DNA of 64,000 nt from Burkholderia sp. WAC0059 (GCF_002870125.1 NZ_PNEO01000024.1:1-64000), one strand, 5' to 3'; positions 51,001-61,252 are shown, counted from the stretch's first letter. Numbers and translations: made by a program. The notes: generated by a model not told the origin, from the letters alone.

Positions 51001-52170
51001 ATGGAAAACCGGGTGGATTTCGCCGTCGTCGGCCTCGGCGCCATGGGCAGCGCGGCGCTCTATCAACTGGCGAGCCGCGGTGTCCGCGCCATCGGCATCG
51101 ACCGCTACGCGCCGCCCCACACGCAGGGCTCCAGCCACGGCGAGACGCGCATCACGCGACAGGCCGTCGGCGAAGGGCTCGACTACATTCCGTTCGTCAC
51201 GCGCTCCCACCGCATCTGGCGCGAACTCGAAGCCGCCACGGGCGAGACGCTGTTCGTCGACTGCGGCGCGCTCATCATGTCGCCGCGGGACAGCCAGGCC
51301 CTGCACCACGGCATGGCCGATTTCGTCTCCCGCTCGATCGAGGGCGCCGAGGCGTTCGGCATCCCGCACGAAATTCTCGACAGCCGCGAGGTCGCGCGGC
51401 GCTTCCCGCAGTTCGTCGGGCTCTCCGGCAACGAACGCGCCTATTTCGAGCCCGGCGGCGGCTACGTCATGCCGGAAGCGTGCGTCGCCGCGCAGTTGAA
51501 GCGCGCCGCGGAACTCGGCGCCACGATCGAAACCGACACGGAAGTCCTCGCAATCGAACAGGACGGCGGCGGCGTGCGCATTTCCACCGCGCGGGGCGCG
51601 ATCGTCGCCGATCGGGTCGTCGTCTCGGCCGGCAGTTGGTGCGCTCATCTGCTCGGCGCGCCGTTCGACCGCCTGCTCACGGTCACGCGCCAGTTGCTGC
51701 ACTGGTTCGCGCTGGACGACACGAGCGCCTACGGCAGCCGTGCGCCGGTCTTCATCTGGATGCACGACCAGACGGAAACCGACTATTTCTACGGTTTCCC
51801 GCCGGCGCCCGGCGACCACCGCCTCAAGGTCGCCACCGAGCAATACGACTCGACGACGACGCCCTTCTCGGTGGACCGCACGGTCACGCCGGACGAATCG
51901 GCGAGGATGTACCGGACTCACGTCGAAGGCCGTCTCGCCGGGGTAACGGCCACGGTGGCGAAGGCGGCCGCCTGTCTCTACACGGTCACGCCCGATCGCG
52001 GCTTCATCATCGACCGGCATCCGGAAAAGGATCGCGTCCTCGTCGTGTCGGCCTGCTCGGGACACGGGTTCAAACACTCGGCCGGCATCGGCGAGGCGGT
52101 CGCGCAATGGCTCGTGGAAGGACGCTGCGACGTCGATCTCGCGCCGTTTTCGGTCGCGCGTTTTCGCTGA
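51001..52170 (+). CDS. N-methyl-L-tryptophan oxidase / monomeric sarcosine oxidase family
   Basis: 389 aa. FAD motif 'FAVVGLGAMGSAALYQLASR' then 'GIDRYAPPHTQGSSHGETRI', the family signature (SSHG.TR). Covalent FAD Cys is in 'LVVSACSGHGFKHSAGIGEA' (about 345), and 'CLYTVTPDRGFIIDRHPEKD' matches the C-terminal catalytic part. Length fits SolA/MSOX (370-390). It demethylates N-methyl amino acids to the amino acid, formaldehyde and H2O2. GAAAGGGGA precedes the ATG. Convergent with the AraC gene. Confidence 0.93.
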   Translation: MENRVDFAVVGLGAMGSAALYQLASRGVRAIGIDRYAPPHTQGSSHGETRITRQAVGEGLDYIPFVTRSHRIWRELEAATGETLFVDCGALIMSPRDSQALHHGMADFVSRSIEGAEAFGIPHEILDSREVARRFPQFVGLSGNERAYFEPGGGYVMPEACVAAQLKRAAELGATIETDTEVLAIEQDGGGVRISTARGAIVADRVVVSAGSWCAHLLGAPFDRLLTVTRQLLHWFALDDTSAYGSRAPVFIWMHDQTETDYFYGFPPAPGDHRLKVATEQYDSTTTPFSVDRTVTPDESARMYRTHVEGRLAGVTATVAKAAACLYTVTPDRGFIIDRHPEKDRVLVVSACSGHGFKHSAGIGEAVAQWLVEGRCDVDLAPFSVARFR

Positions 52171-52185
52171 ACCGGCCCGACGCGC

Positions 52186-52959
52186 CTACGCCTGCTTTTC
52201 GCGCGCCATCAGGCGAAGCATGTATTTGCGCGGCGGCATGCCGAGCAGGCGCGTGAAGAGCGTCGTGAAGCTGCTCGTGCTCCGGTAGCCGAGTTCGAGC
52301 GCCGTTTGCGTGATCGACTGTCCGCGCGCAAGCCGGTCGACCGCGCACACGACGCGCAGGTGCTCCCGCCAGCGGCCGAACGTCATGCCGGTTTCGGTGA
52401 CGAAGAGCCGCGCGAGCGTGCGCGAACTCGTGTGCGCGCGGGCGGCGAGCGCGTCGAGCGTGATGTCGTCGCCCGGGTGCCGGCGCAACTCGGCGACGGC
52501 ATGCTGAAGCCTGCGATCCCGCCCATGCGGCACGAAAAGCCCGGGGCCGGGCTTCGGCTGGCGGATCTGCTGCACGACCAACTGCGCGATCAGCGCGAGC
52601 GTATCGGCCTGTGCTGTCTGCCCGTCGATGCGCACGGCCTCGTGCGCGAGTTCGCGCAACAGGTCGGTCATGACGATCGAATCGCAATGGCGCGGCACGC
52701 TCGCGACGAATCGCGCGTCGAAACGCAGATGGAGCAGCGACGACGACTCGCTGTAGCGCGCGCCGTGCGCCACGTCGGGCGGCACCCAGAACGCCAGTCC
52801 CGGCGGGATGAGCCACCACCCGTCTTCGCTCGTGACCATCATCGTGCCGCGCAGCACGAGGGAAAGCTGGCCGCGGTCGTGGGCATGGCGGGCAATTTCG
52901 ACGCCGACCCGATGGTCGATCGCCGAGGCCTCGAGGGCCGGAGGGGCCGGATCAAACAT
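52186..52959 (-). CDS. AraC-family transcriptional regulator
   Basis: 257 aa. N-terminal cupin sensor with 'EIARHAHDRGQLSLVLRGTM', 'WWLIPPGLAFWVPPDVAHGA'. The C-terminal double helix-turn-helix has 'ITLDALAARAHTSSRTLARL' and 'ITQTALELGYRSTSSFTTLF', ending 'LLGMPPRKYMLRL'. Likely controls the divergent FMN reductase gene (113 bp away) or the oxidase; effector unknown. Confidence 0.93.
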   Translation of the reverse strand: MFDPAPPALEASAIDHRVGVEIARHAHDRGQLSLVLRGTMMVTSEDGWWLIPPGLAFWVPPDVAHGARYSESSSLLHLRFDARFVASVPRHCDSIVMTDLLRELAHEAVRIDGQTAQADTLALIAQLVVQQIRQPKPGPGLFVPHGRDRRLQHAVAELRRHPGDDITLDALAARAHTSSRTLARLFVTETGMTFGRWREHLRVVCAVDRLARGQSITQTALELGYRSTSSFTTLFTRLLGMPPRKYMLRLMAREKQA

Positions 52960-53072
52960 GGCAACCGCGCATCAAAAAATGGCAGGATGGAGAAAGAAAA
53001 CCGGGGTTATTTTTCGAATAATACGCCGATCGTGCCGGTCGCCGTGACCGCGCCGTTTCTCGTGGAGTTCGT

Positions 53073-53636
53073 GTGACAACTTCTCTCAAGATCGTCGGCA
53101 TCGCGGGCAGCCTGCGTTCCGCGTCCTATTCGCACCTCGTTCTCAAGTCCATCGTTCGCGCACTGCCCGCGGGCACGCGGGTCGAAACGCTCGATATCGG
53201 CGCGCTGCCGCATTACAACGAAGACATCGAGCGCCAGACCCTTCCCGAGGCCGTCGCCGACGCGCGCGCGCACGTTCTCGCCTGCGACGCGGTCGTCATC
53301 GTGACGCCCGAGTTCAACCACGGCCTGCCCGGCGTGCTGAAGAACACGCTCGACTGGCTGTCGCGCCCGGCGTTCGCCAGTTGCATGCAGGGCAAGCCGG
53401 TCTTTTTCGCGACGCTGTCGCCGGGCGCGCTCGGCGGCGTGCGCGCTCAATACCAGTTGCGCGAGACGCTCGCGTCGATGCTCTGCCGCCTCGTCCCGCT
53501 GCCCGAGATCGCGATCACGCAGATCGGCGCGAAGGTCGCGAACGGCGAGCTGAACGATCCGGCCACGGTCGACTTCATCGGCCAGTCGCTGCGGCAGTTT
53601 CTCGACGCGATTCAGCCGGCCGCCGCGGGCCGGTAA
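53073..53636 (+). CDS. NADPH-dependent FMN reductase
   Basis: 187 aa from GTG 53073 with GGAG upstream. Flavodoxin-like fold: 'LKIVGIAGSLRSASYSHLVL' (FMN phosphate loop GSLR..S), 'VVIVTPEFNHGLPGVLKNTL' (PEYN.G.PG.LKN), 'ATLSPGALGGVRAQYQLRET'. Supplies reduced flavin or reduces quinone and azo compounds using NAD(P)H. Probably regulated by the divergent AraC protein. Confidence 0.93.
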   Translation: MTTSLKIVGIAGSLRSASYSHLVLKSIVRALPAGTRVETLDIGALPHYNEDIERQTLPEAVADARAHVLACDAVVIVTPEFNHGLPGVLKNTLDWLSRPAFASCMQGKPVFFATLSPGALGGVRAQYQLRETLASMLCRLVPLPEIAITQIGAKVANGELNDPATVDFIGQSLRQFLDAIQPAAAGR

Positions 53637-53703
53637 GCGATCCCGGCGGGACGGCACGACCGCTCCGACCGCCGCTCGACGCGCGCGGCGGCGCGCGTGC
53701 CCG

Positions 53704-54417
53704 TCACGACTTCGCGCTGTCGTAAGCCGCGCCGAGGTAAATCCGCGCGAGGCCCGTCGCGATCGACTCGACGATCTGGTCGGTACGCTGGCCGATGTGC
53801 TCGCGCAGCAGGCGCCCGGCCGTGGCGGCGTCGCGCCGCCGCAGCGACGCGCAAATGGCGCGGTGCTCGGCGTGCGTGTGGTGATCGATGATCTCCATCC
53901 CGATCCGGCGGATGAAGCGGATGCGCCCATTCAGATTGCGCAGCAGCCGCAGCAACTCCGCGTTGTCCGCGGCCATCGCGATCCGTTCGTGGAAGGCCTC
54001 GTCGAGCGCGACGAGTTCGTGGGCCGGCATGTCGGCCGAATTGCGGATCGTGTTCTCGAGAAACGTGCCGATGCCCTCGAGCGTTTCGTCGTCCGCGCGC
54101 TCGATGGCGAGCCGGATGCACTCGGATTCGATCGCGCAGCGCGCCTCGTAGAGCTCGGTCGTCTCCTTGACGCTGAGCGGCCGCCGGCTATAGCCGCGGC
54201 CCGATTCGACGAGAAAGCCCTCCTGCTCGAGCCGGTACAGCGCCTCGCGAATCGGCGTGCGGCTCACGCCGAGGCGCTCGGCAAGCTCGACCTCGTTGAG
54301 CCGCTCGCCCGGCTTCAACTCGTAATGAATCGCCATTTCCCGCAGGCGCGCGAGCACCTCTTCGGCGAGATTCGTCCGCGTGGCGGCACTCCTGGGCTTG
54401 ATCGGGTCTGCTGGCAT
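53704..54417 (-). CDS. GntR-family regulator, FCD (FadR) subgroup
   Basis: 237 aa. Winged helix at about 20-75: 'EEVLARLREMAIHYELKPGE' and 'RLNEVELAERLGVSRTPIRE', then ALYRLEQEGFL. The FCD effector domain (about 90-225) has metal-ligand-type residues in 'VALDEAFHERIAMAADNAEL' and 'DHHTHAEHRAICASLRRRD'. Divergent from the D-amino-acid dehydrogenase-like gene and likely to repress it and the ABC transporter; matching motifs lie at 54499-54535 and 55981-56012. Confidence 0.93.
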   Translation of the reverse strand: MPADPIKPRSAATRTNLAEEVLARLREMAIHYELKPGERLNEVELAERLGVSRTPIREALYRLEQEGFLVESGRGYSRRPLSVKETTELYEARCAIESECIRLAIERADDETLEGIGTFLENTIRNSADMPAHELVALDEAFHERIAMAADNAELLRLLRNLNGRIRFIRRIGMEIIDHHTHAEHRAICASLRRRDAATAGRLLREHIGQRTDQIVESIATGLARIYLGAAYDSAKS

Positions 54418-54498
54418 ACGGCGGCTTGTCGGTATGGGGCACGAGTCTAACTATCCCGCGCGGTTGGACGTTGTCAATCCCGGCTATCGGTATGCTAG

Positions 54499-54535
54499 AT
54501 TGTATCCAATTATGGATGTGATATCGTATACAAAC
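54499..54535. promoter_or_regulatory. GntR operator candidate in the divergent promoter
   Basis: ATTGTATCCAATTATGGAT followed by ATCGTATACAAAC: two imperfect dyads with the GTATCC and GTATAC words typical of FCD-GntR sites. The same GTATCCAT word forms the perfect palindrome at 55981-56012. Confidence 0.55.
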
Positions 54536-54601
54536 ACAAAATCCACCTGAAGAGGGCGTCGCCGTGCGCGCGCCCGCCGATACCGTCGAATACGAGGGGC
54601 C

Positions 54602-55882
54602 ATGACCACGAACTCCCAGTCTGACAGCAACGCGCCCATCGCCGTGCTGGGCGCGGGCATCATCGGCGTTTGCGCGGCCGCCTATCTGCAGCGCGCCGGC
54701 CACCAGGTGCTGCTGATCGACCGGCAGCCGCCCGGCGAGGCGACATCGTACGGCAACGCCGGCTGCCTGAACGGCTCGTCGATCGTACCGTCGGCAATGC
54801 CCGGCGTGCTCGCGAAGGTGCCGCAATGGCTCCTCGATCCGGACGGGCCGCTCGTGCTGCGCCTCGGCTACGTGCCGCGGATGCTGCCGTGGCTCATGCG
54901 CTTCGTCGCGTCGAGCCGCCCGGACAAGGTCGACGCCCAGGCCCGCGCGCTGCGCGCGCTGTTCGGCCGCTGTCTCGACGACTACGCGCCGCTCGTGCGC
55001 GACGCGGGCCTCGAGCGGATGCTGCATCGGCACGGCCATCTCGTCGCCTACACGACCGAGGAAGGCTATGCCGGCGACGCCGGCGCGACCGCGCTGCGCG
55101 CGCGCAACGGCGTCGTCGTCGAGGACGTCGCGCTCGACGAATTGCGCGCGATCGAACCCGACCTCTCGCCGAAGTTCATCCGCGCGCGGCGGATCGCCGA
55201 GACCGGGCACGTCACGGACCCCGGCGCGTTCGTCAAGGGGCTGGCCCAGCACGTGATCGACGCGGGCGGCCGGTTCCAGACCGCCGACGTGCGCGGCCTC
55301 GAGACAGCCGGCGACCGCGTGACGGGCGTCGTGACCGCCGCCGGCGTGCTGCCGGTGCGCGGGGCCGTCGTCGCGCTCGGCGCCTGGTCCGCGCCGCTCG
55401 CGCGGCAACTGGGCGACCGCGTGCTGCTCGACACCGAGCGCGGCTACCACGTCGAAGTGCCGGACGCGGCGCATGGCCCGCGCGTCCCGACGCTCTGGTC
55501 GGAAGCAAAGATTTTCGCGACGCCGATGGACGGCCGCCTGCGCTGCGCCGGCACCGTCGAGCTCGCCGGGCTCGACGCGCCGCCGAACTGGGCTCGCGCC
55601 ACGCTGCTCGAACGCCAGCTCGCGAGGATGTATCCCGCGCTGACGCCCGACATCGAGCGCGTGCAAGGCCAGCATCGCTGGCTCGGGTTCCGGCCGAGCA
55701 CGCCGGATTCGCTGCCGGTGCTCGGGCGCGCCTCGCGCTTCGGCAACGCCGTCTATGCGTTCGGCCATGCGCACGTCGGGCTGACGGCGGCGGCGTCGAC
55801 AGGTCGCATCGTCGCCGAGTTGCTGTCCGGCGCGCAGCCGTCGATCGACCTGACGCCGTTCGCCGCGAGCCGCTTCCGCTGA
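54602..55882 (+). CDS. D-amino-acid dehydrogenase-like FAD oxidoreductase (DAO/DadA family)
   Basis: 426 aa. FAD motif 'IAVLGAGIIGVCAAAYLQRA' then 'LLIDRQPPGEATSYGNAGCL' (DadA signature SYGNAG). 'ETGHVTDPGAFVKGLAQHVI' and 'HRWLGFRPSTPDSLPVLGRA' match DadA, and the FAD C-terminal motif is 'NAVYAFGHAHVGLTAAASTG'. It deaminates D-amino acids or oxidises related amines at the membrane. The downstream ABC transporter suggests the substrate is imported; control by the divergent GntR is likely. Confidence 0.92.
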   Translation: MTTNSQSDSNAPIAVLGAGIIGVCAAAYLQRAGHQVLLIDRQPPGEATSYGNAGCLNGSSIVPSAMPGVLAKVPQWLLDPDGPLVLRLGYVPRMLPWLMRFVASSRPDKVDAQARALRALFGRCLDDYAPLVRDAGLERMLHRHGHLVAYTTEEGYAGDAGATALRARNGVVVEDVALDELRAIEPDLSPKFIRARRIAETGHVTDPGAFVKGLAQHVIDAGGRFQTADVRGLETAGDRVTGVVTAAGVLPVRGAVVALGAWSAPLARQLGDRVLLDTERGYHVEVPDAAHGPRVPTLWSEAKIFATPMDGRLRCAGTVELAGLDAPPNWARATLLERQLARMYPALTPDIERVQGQHRWLGFRPSTPDSLPVLGRASRFGNAVYAFGHAHVGLTAAASTGRIVAELLSGAQPSIDLTPFAASRFR

Positions 55883-55980
55883 GGTCGAACCGGCGCGAAG
55901 CGAGCGCCGCATCACGATGCCCGGGTCGAGCCGGCGGCCGGCAAAAAGCGCTTGACAGTCGCATATTGGACTCCGACCAT

Positions 55981-56012
55981 GCCATATGGATACATTTATG
56001 TATCCATATGGC
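55981..56012. promoter_or_regulatory. Perfect 32-bp palindrome upstream of the ABC transporter operon
   Basis: GCCATATGGATACAT, two central bases TT, ATGTATCCATATGGC. A TTGACA box lies at 952-957, 24 bp before it, so binding here would block the promoter. Word similarity to 54499-54535 links it to the GntR protein. Confidence 0.65.
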
Positions 56013-56087
56013 CGAAAGCACACGGCGCACGGGGTGGACCGGGTCGATACCGTCCGCGCCGGACCGACCACTAACGGGATCGTGAAG

Positions 56088-56933
56088 ATGAAAAGACGTG
56101 AACTGTTGAAGCAATCCGTCCTCGCGGGCACCGGCGTCGCGGCGCTGGCGGCGGTGACGGGCGCGCATGCGCAGGGTGCGCCCGCGTCGACGTTCGACCG
56201 GGTCAAGCAGTCGAAGGAGCTGCGCGTCGCCGCGCTGACGGGCGAGGAGCCGTACTTCCACAAGGACCTCGTGTCGAACAACTGGTCCGGCGCCTGCATC
56301 GAAATGTCGAACGACATCGCGTCGAATTTCGGCGCGAAGGTGATCTACGTCGAATCGAGCTACGGCAACTCGGTGCTCGACCTGCAAAGCGGCAAGGTCG
56401 ACATCGCCTTCGCGCTGAACCCGACGCCGGCCCGCGCCATGTCGATCGACTTCACGACGCCGATCCTGATGCAGTCGTACACCGTGATCGGCCGCAAGGG
56501 CCTGCCGCCGGTCCAGAACTGGGCGGACATCAACAAGCCGAGCGCGCGCGTCGCGGTCGATATCGGCAGCTCGCACGAAACGATCGCGCGCCACTACCTG
56601 CCGCACTCGACGATCACCGGCTTCCAGACGCGCGACGAGGCGTACCTCGCCCTGACCTCGGGCCGCGCCGACTACGTCGTCGTGCTGACGGTGCTCGCCA
56701 TCAGCGCGCTCAAGAAGAACCCGCAGCTCGGCACGCTGTCGATCCCGCATCCGGAACTGACGCTCTCGACCAACATGGGCGTGCGGCTCGAGCCGGACCG
56801 CCGCTGGCGCGACTTCCTGAGCGTGTGGGCCGACTACAACCGCTCGCTCGGCAACACGCGCGCGTGGATGCTGCAAGGCCTCGCGCAGCAGGGCATCAAG
56901 GAATCGGACATCCCCTCCAACGTCCACTTCTGA
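56088..56933 (+). CDS. Amino acid ABC transporter substrate-binding protein (family 3)
   Basis: 281 aa from ATG 56088. The signal peptide 'MKRRELLKQSVLAGTGVAAL' then AAVTGAHAQG has a twin-arginine-like KRRELLK start, so Tat export is possible. Mature part: 'SKELRVAALTGEEPYFHKDL', 'GACIEMSNDIASNFGAKVIY' and 'IAFALNPTPARAMSIDFTTP' (SBP family 3 signature, TP.RA..IDFT.P). Binds a polar amino acid-like ligand in the periplasm. First gene of the three-gene transporter operon. Confidence 0.92.
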   Translation: MKRRELLKQSVLAGTGVAALAAVTGAHAQGAPASTFDRVKQSKELRVAALTGEEPYFHKDLVSNNWSGACIEMSNDIASNFGAKVIYVESSYGNSVLDLQSGKVDIAFALNPTPARAMSIDFTTPILMQSYTVIGRKGLPPVQNWADINKPSARVAVDIGSSHETIARHYLPHSTITGFQTRDEAYLALTSGRADYVVVLTVLAISALKKNPQLGTLSIPHPELTLSTNMGVRLEPDRRWRDFLSVWADYNRSLGNTRAWMLQGLAQQGIKESDIPSNVHF

Positions 56934-56946
56934 GCCGGCTCGCGCC

Positions 56947-57611
56947 ATGCATTATTCCTGGGACTTCGGGACCGTCTTTGCGTACCGGGCACTGTTCCTG
57001 CGGGGTTTCGTCCTCACGCTGCTCTACACGGCCGGCACGGTCGCGACCGGGCTCGTCATCGGGCTCGCGGCCGGCTGCGCGCGCGCCTTCGGCAACCGCC
57101 TCGTCGCCGCGCCGTTCCGCGTCTACATCGAAGTGTTCCGCTGCACACCGCTGCTCGTGCAGCTCATCTGGATGTACTACGCGCTGCCGGTGCTGATCGG
57201 CGCGTCGCTGAGCCCGGGCGAGGCCTCGTTCCTCACGCTGATGCTCTACACCGGCGCGTTCTACGCCGAGATCTTCCGCGGCGGCATCGCGGCGGTCGAT
57301 CGCGGCCAGTGGGAAGCCGGTTTCGCCACCGGCATGATGCCGCTGACGGTGTTTCGCCGGATCGTGCTGCCCCAAGCCGTGCGCGTGATGATTCCGTCGT
57401 TCATCAACCAGACGGTCACGCAGTTGAAGAACACCTCGCTCGTCTCGACCATCGCCGTCGCCGACCTGATGTACCAGGGCACGACGATCACGGGGCAGAC
57501 GTACCGTCCGCTCGAGGTCTACACGACGGTCGCCGTGCTCTACTTCGTGATGCTGTTCCCGATCACGACGCTGGCCGAATACGCCGAACGCAAACTCGGA
57601 GCGCACGCCGC

Positions 57612-57615
<4 letters not shown>
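56947..57615 (+). CDS. Amino acid ABC transporter permease (HisM/GlnP type)
   Basis: 222 aa. Five membrane segments, e.g. 'LFLRGFVLTLLYTAGTVATG'. 'FRCTPLLVQLIWMYYALPVL' is the typical RGTPLLVQL motif with Cys for Gly. EAA loop 'VDRGQWEAGFATGMMPLTVF' then RRIVLPQAVRVMIPSF. Forms the membrane channel with the adjoining ATPase. The ATPase ATG overlaps its stop. A single permease gene implies a homodimer. Confidence 0.94.
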
Positions 57616-58391
<776 letters not shown>

Positions 58392-58545
58392 AGCGCTCGC
58401 CCCGGCTGCGATACGAAGGTCCGCGCGGCCGGGGCGCCTTCGGCGCGGCAAGCATCCTTCGCGGCATCGTGGCAGCATGACGGACGGCGACACCGGCGAG
58501 ACGGTTTCGCCGCCCGTACGCAATGCTCCCCTGGGATCGATCCGC

Positions 58546-59058
58546 ATGACCTTCACGCTCTCCGACGCGCTGCCCGCGTCCAAACCGGCCCTCTACGAAA
58601 CGCTCGTCGCGCAGGCGCGCGCGCTGGTCGAACACGAAACCGACCGCATCGCGAACGCCGCGAATTTCTCGTCGCTGGTGTTCCACTCGCTCGACGGCCT
58701 GAACTGGGCCGGCTTCTATTTTTTCGACGGCGCCGAACTCGTCGTCGGGCCGTTTCAGGGCAAGCCCGCCTGCGTGCGCATCGCGCCCGGCAAGGGCGTC
58801 TGCGGGACCGCCGCGCTCACGCGGCAAACCCAGCTCGTCCCTGACGTGCACGCGTTTCCGGGCCACATCGCCTGCGATTCGGCCTCGCAGTCGGAAATCG
58901 TCGTGCCGCTCGTCGCCGCCGACGGCTCGCTGATCGGCGTCTGGGACGTCGACAGCCCGCATCTCGCGCGCTTCGACGACGCCGACGCGGCCGGCATGGA
59001 AGCGCTGTGCCGGACGTTCGTCGAATTCGGCTGGCGCGGCCACCGGGCCGCCCGCTGA
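58546..59058 (+). CDS. Free methionine-(R)-sulfoxide reductase (GAF domain)
   Basis: 170 aa from ATG 58546. The GAF-type fold has the fRMsr motifs 'LNWAGFYFFDGAELVVGPFQ', 'GKPACVRIAPGKGVCGTAAL' and 'PGHIACDSASQSEIVVPLVA', giving the three conserved cysteines, and 'LIGVWDVDSPHLARFDDADA'. It reduces free Met-R-sulfoxide. Placed between two catabolic clusters that include H2O2-producing oxidases, it may limit oxidative damage. Confidence 0.94.
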   Translation: MTFTLSDALPASKPALYETLVAQARALVEHETDRIANAANFSSLVFHSLDGLNWAGFYFFDGAELVVGPFQGKPACVRIAPGKGVCGTAALTRQTQLVPDVHAFPGHIACDSASQSEIVVPLVAADGSLIGVWDVDSPHLARFDDADAAGMEALCRTFVEFGWRGHRAAR

Positions 59059-59163
59059 CGATCCGCTCCCGCCCGCCGGGCGTCCGGACGCCGGGACTCC
59101 GGCGAACGGACGACGAACGCCGCGCGAAACAACCGGCCGCCGCCTCGCCGCGCACGGGGCGCG

Positions 59164-60060
59164 TCAATCCATCCTGAGGCCGTTCTCGAACGGATGCAGC
59201 TCCCGCAGGATGTCGAGAAACAGCTCGGCACGATGGCTGAGCGACCGGGCCGCCTGGGTCACGGCGCAGCCGGCATGCTGGAACGAGGGGCTGTCGGGCT
59301 GCAGCTTCAGCGCGAAGCGCTTCTCCAGCAGCTTTCCATAGTGGGTCGGCAGGATGCCCTGGTATGACCCGCTCGCGACGAGCGCCCCGATGGCGTCGAG
59401 GCCGCCCGCGTCCGGGCCGCGCTTATAAAGGCCGCTGCTCAGCGCCTGCTCTACGTAGGGATGCGAACGATAGACGAGCGGCAGCTCGCGGCTCGCGCGA
59501 CGGTTCGCGACGTGCCCCGACACGTAGACGCGATGCGTCTCCGTATAGAGCGGCAGATAGTTGAATTCGGCGTCGTCGCGATATTTGCCGCGAATAGCGA
59601 TGTCGACGCGCTGCTCCAGTAGCGCCTGGTTCAGCGCCGTGAACGAGTTCACGACGATCTCGGGCCGCACGTTCGGCGCCCGCTGCCGGAGGATCTGCAG
59701 CGCCTCGGGCAGCCGGCACTGGGGATGCGTCAGCGTATGCTCGCCGATGCCGATCGTGAGCGCGCCCGACAGCACGCCGTGCACCGCGTCCACTTCCGGG
59801 CGGATCCGCTCGAGCGCGCGCAGCGCGCTCGACGCGAGGTCCAGCGCCACCGTCCCTTCGGGCGTCAGCCTGAAGCCGCCCGGCCCCCGCTCGCACAGCC
59901 GCACGCCGAGGCGCGTCTCGACCTGCCGCACGTGACGGCTGATCGACGCCTTCGACATCAGGAGCCGCTTTTCGGCCGCCGCGAAACCGCCGGCCTGCGC
60001 GGCGTTGCAGAACACCCGCAGCGAGCGCAGATCCCGTTCGTCAAAGTCCAGCTTGAGCAT
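59164..60060 (-). CDS. LysR-family transcriptional regulator
   Basis: 298 aa from ATG 60060; a TTG start at 60093 is less likely. Helix-turn-helix 'VFCNAAQAGGFAAAEKRLLM' then SKASISRHVRQVETRLG, 'VRLCERGPGGFRLTPEG'. The effector domain has 'GALTIGIGEHTLTHPQCRLP' and 'GALVASGSYQGILPTHYGKL'. Divergent from the ureohydrolase gene with a palindrome between; probable regulator of the ureohydrolase-RidA-binding protein-PrpD cluster. Confidence 0.93.
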   Translation of the reverse strand: MLKLDFDERDLRSLRVFCNAAQAGGFAAAEKRLLMSKASISRHVRQVETRLGVRLCERGPGGFRLTPEGTVALDLASSALRALERIRPEVDAVHGVLSGALTIGIGEHTLTHPQCRLPEALQILRQRAPNVRPEIVVNSFTALNQALLEQRVDIAIRGKYRDDAEFNYLPLYTETHRVYVSGHVANRRASRELPLVYRSHPYVEQALSSGLYKRGPDAGGLDAIGALVASGSYQGILPTHYGKLLEKRFALKLQPDSPSFQHAGCAVTQAARSLSHRAELFLDILRELHPFENGLRMD

Positions 60061-60079
60061 GTTCTGTCCGGCTTGAAAG

Positions 60080-60096
60080 GTCTTGGTTTCCAAGAC
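60080..60096. promoter_or_regulatory. LysR operator candidate
   Basis: GTCTTGG, TTT, CCAAGAC: a perfect 7-bp-arm palindrome 20 bp upstream of the LysR start and about 140 bp before the ureohydrolase start. Confidence 0.6.
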
Positions 60097-60234
60097 TATC
60101 CCGCCAAAAAAATCATTTTTTATTCGGAAAATGGCTTCTTAAAGTCTGGCTGTCCAGAAAAACGGCCGCGCCCCCTCCCGGACGGCGCGCCGCGATCCCC
60201 GTTTCACCCCGCTTTCCCGAGAGGCCCCCAGCGC

Positions 60235-61197
60235 ATGGAAGCACTGACCGTCGCCCCCCGCACCGGGCACAAGACGCTGCTCTACTCCGACCTCGTCACG
60301 GACTTCGACCGTTTCGCCGCCGACATCGCGATTCTCGGCATTCCGTTCGGCTCGGCCTACGGCCCGCACGCGTTCGGCAACGACCAGACGCACGCGCCGC
60401 AGGCGATCCGCGACCTGACCGACCGGATCGTGCGCGCGCCCGACCACTACGACTTCGACATCGACGGCCCGCTGCTCCAGGGGCGCACCGACATCCGCTT
60501 CGTCGACTGCGGCGACGTGCTGCCCGACCTGACGAAGCCCGGCGACCACTACCGCCGCGCCGAAATCGCCGTGCGCCAGATCCTGCGCGGCGGCGGCCTG
60601 CCGATCGTGCTCGGCGGCGACCACGGCATCACCAACCCCGTGCTGCGCGCGCTCGACGAGGTCGGCCCGATCACGCTCGTGCACGTCGACGCCCATCTCG
60701 ACTGGCGCGACGAGGTCAACGGCGTGCGCGACGGGCTGTCGAGCCCGATCCGCCGCGCCTCGGAGCTGCCCTACGTGAAGCACATCGTCCAGATCGGGCT
60801 GCGCGCGCAGGGCAGCGGCCGCACCGAGGAATACGAGGCCGCGCGCCGCTGGGGCGCGGACCTCGTCACGGCTTACGAGCTGCACGACATCGGCATGCAG
60901 GCCGTGCTCGACCGCATTCCCGACAACGGCAACTACTACCTGACCATCGACGCCGACGGCATGGACGCGGCCGTCATGCCCGCCGTCGACGGCCCCGCGC
61001 CGGGCGGCGTCACGTTCGTGCAGGCGCGCAAGCTGATCCACGGGCTCGTGCGCAAGGGCCGCGTGGTCGGCATGGACATCGTCGAGATCCAGCCGGCCAA
61101 GGACAACGCCGCGAAGCTGACCTGCGTGACGGCCGGGCGCCTGATCGTCAACCTGATCGGCAGCGCGATCCGCGCCGGCTACTTCGACAGGAAGTAG
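60235..61197 (+). CDS. Agmatinase/arginase-family ureohydrolase
   Basis: 320 aa from ATG 60235 (GAGAGG upstream). Mn-binding motifs: 'GGLPIVLGGDHGITNPVLRA' (GGDH), 'ITLVHVDAHLDWRDEVNGVR' (DAHxD), 'YYLTIDADGMDAAVMPAVDG' (DxDxxD), and 'VVGMDIVEIQPAKDNAAKL' with the conserved Glu. It hydrolyses a guanidino group to urea and an amine. Agmatinase-like by pattern, but a guanidino acid substrate (guanidinobutyrate/propionate type) is equally possible. Followed by ridA. Confidence 0.92.
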   Translation: MEALTVAPRTGHKTLLYSDLVTDFDRFAADIAILGIPFGSAYGPHAFGNDQTHAPQAIRDLTDRIVRAPDHYDFDIDGPLLQGRTDIRFVDCGDVLPDLTKPGDHYRRAEIAVRQILRGGGLPIVLGGDHGITNPVLRALDEVGPITLVHVDAHLDWRDEVNGVRDGLSSPIRRASELPYVKHIVQIGLRAQGSGRTEEYEAARRWGADLVTAYELHDIGMQAVLDRIPDNGNYYLTIDADGMDAAVMPAVDGPAPGGVTFVQARKLIHGLVRKGRVVGMDIVEIQPAKDNAAKLTCVTAGRLIVNLIGSAIRAGYFDRK

Positions 61198-61252
61198 GAC
61201 TTCCGGCATTCACTCACCCATCAATCGACACGACAGACAGACGGTACTTTCC

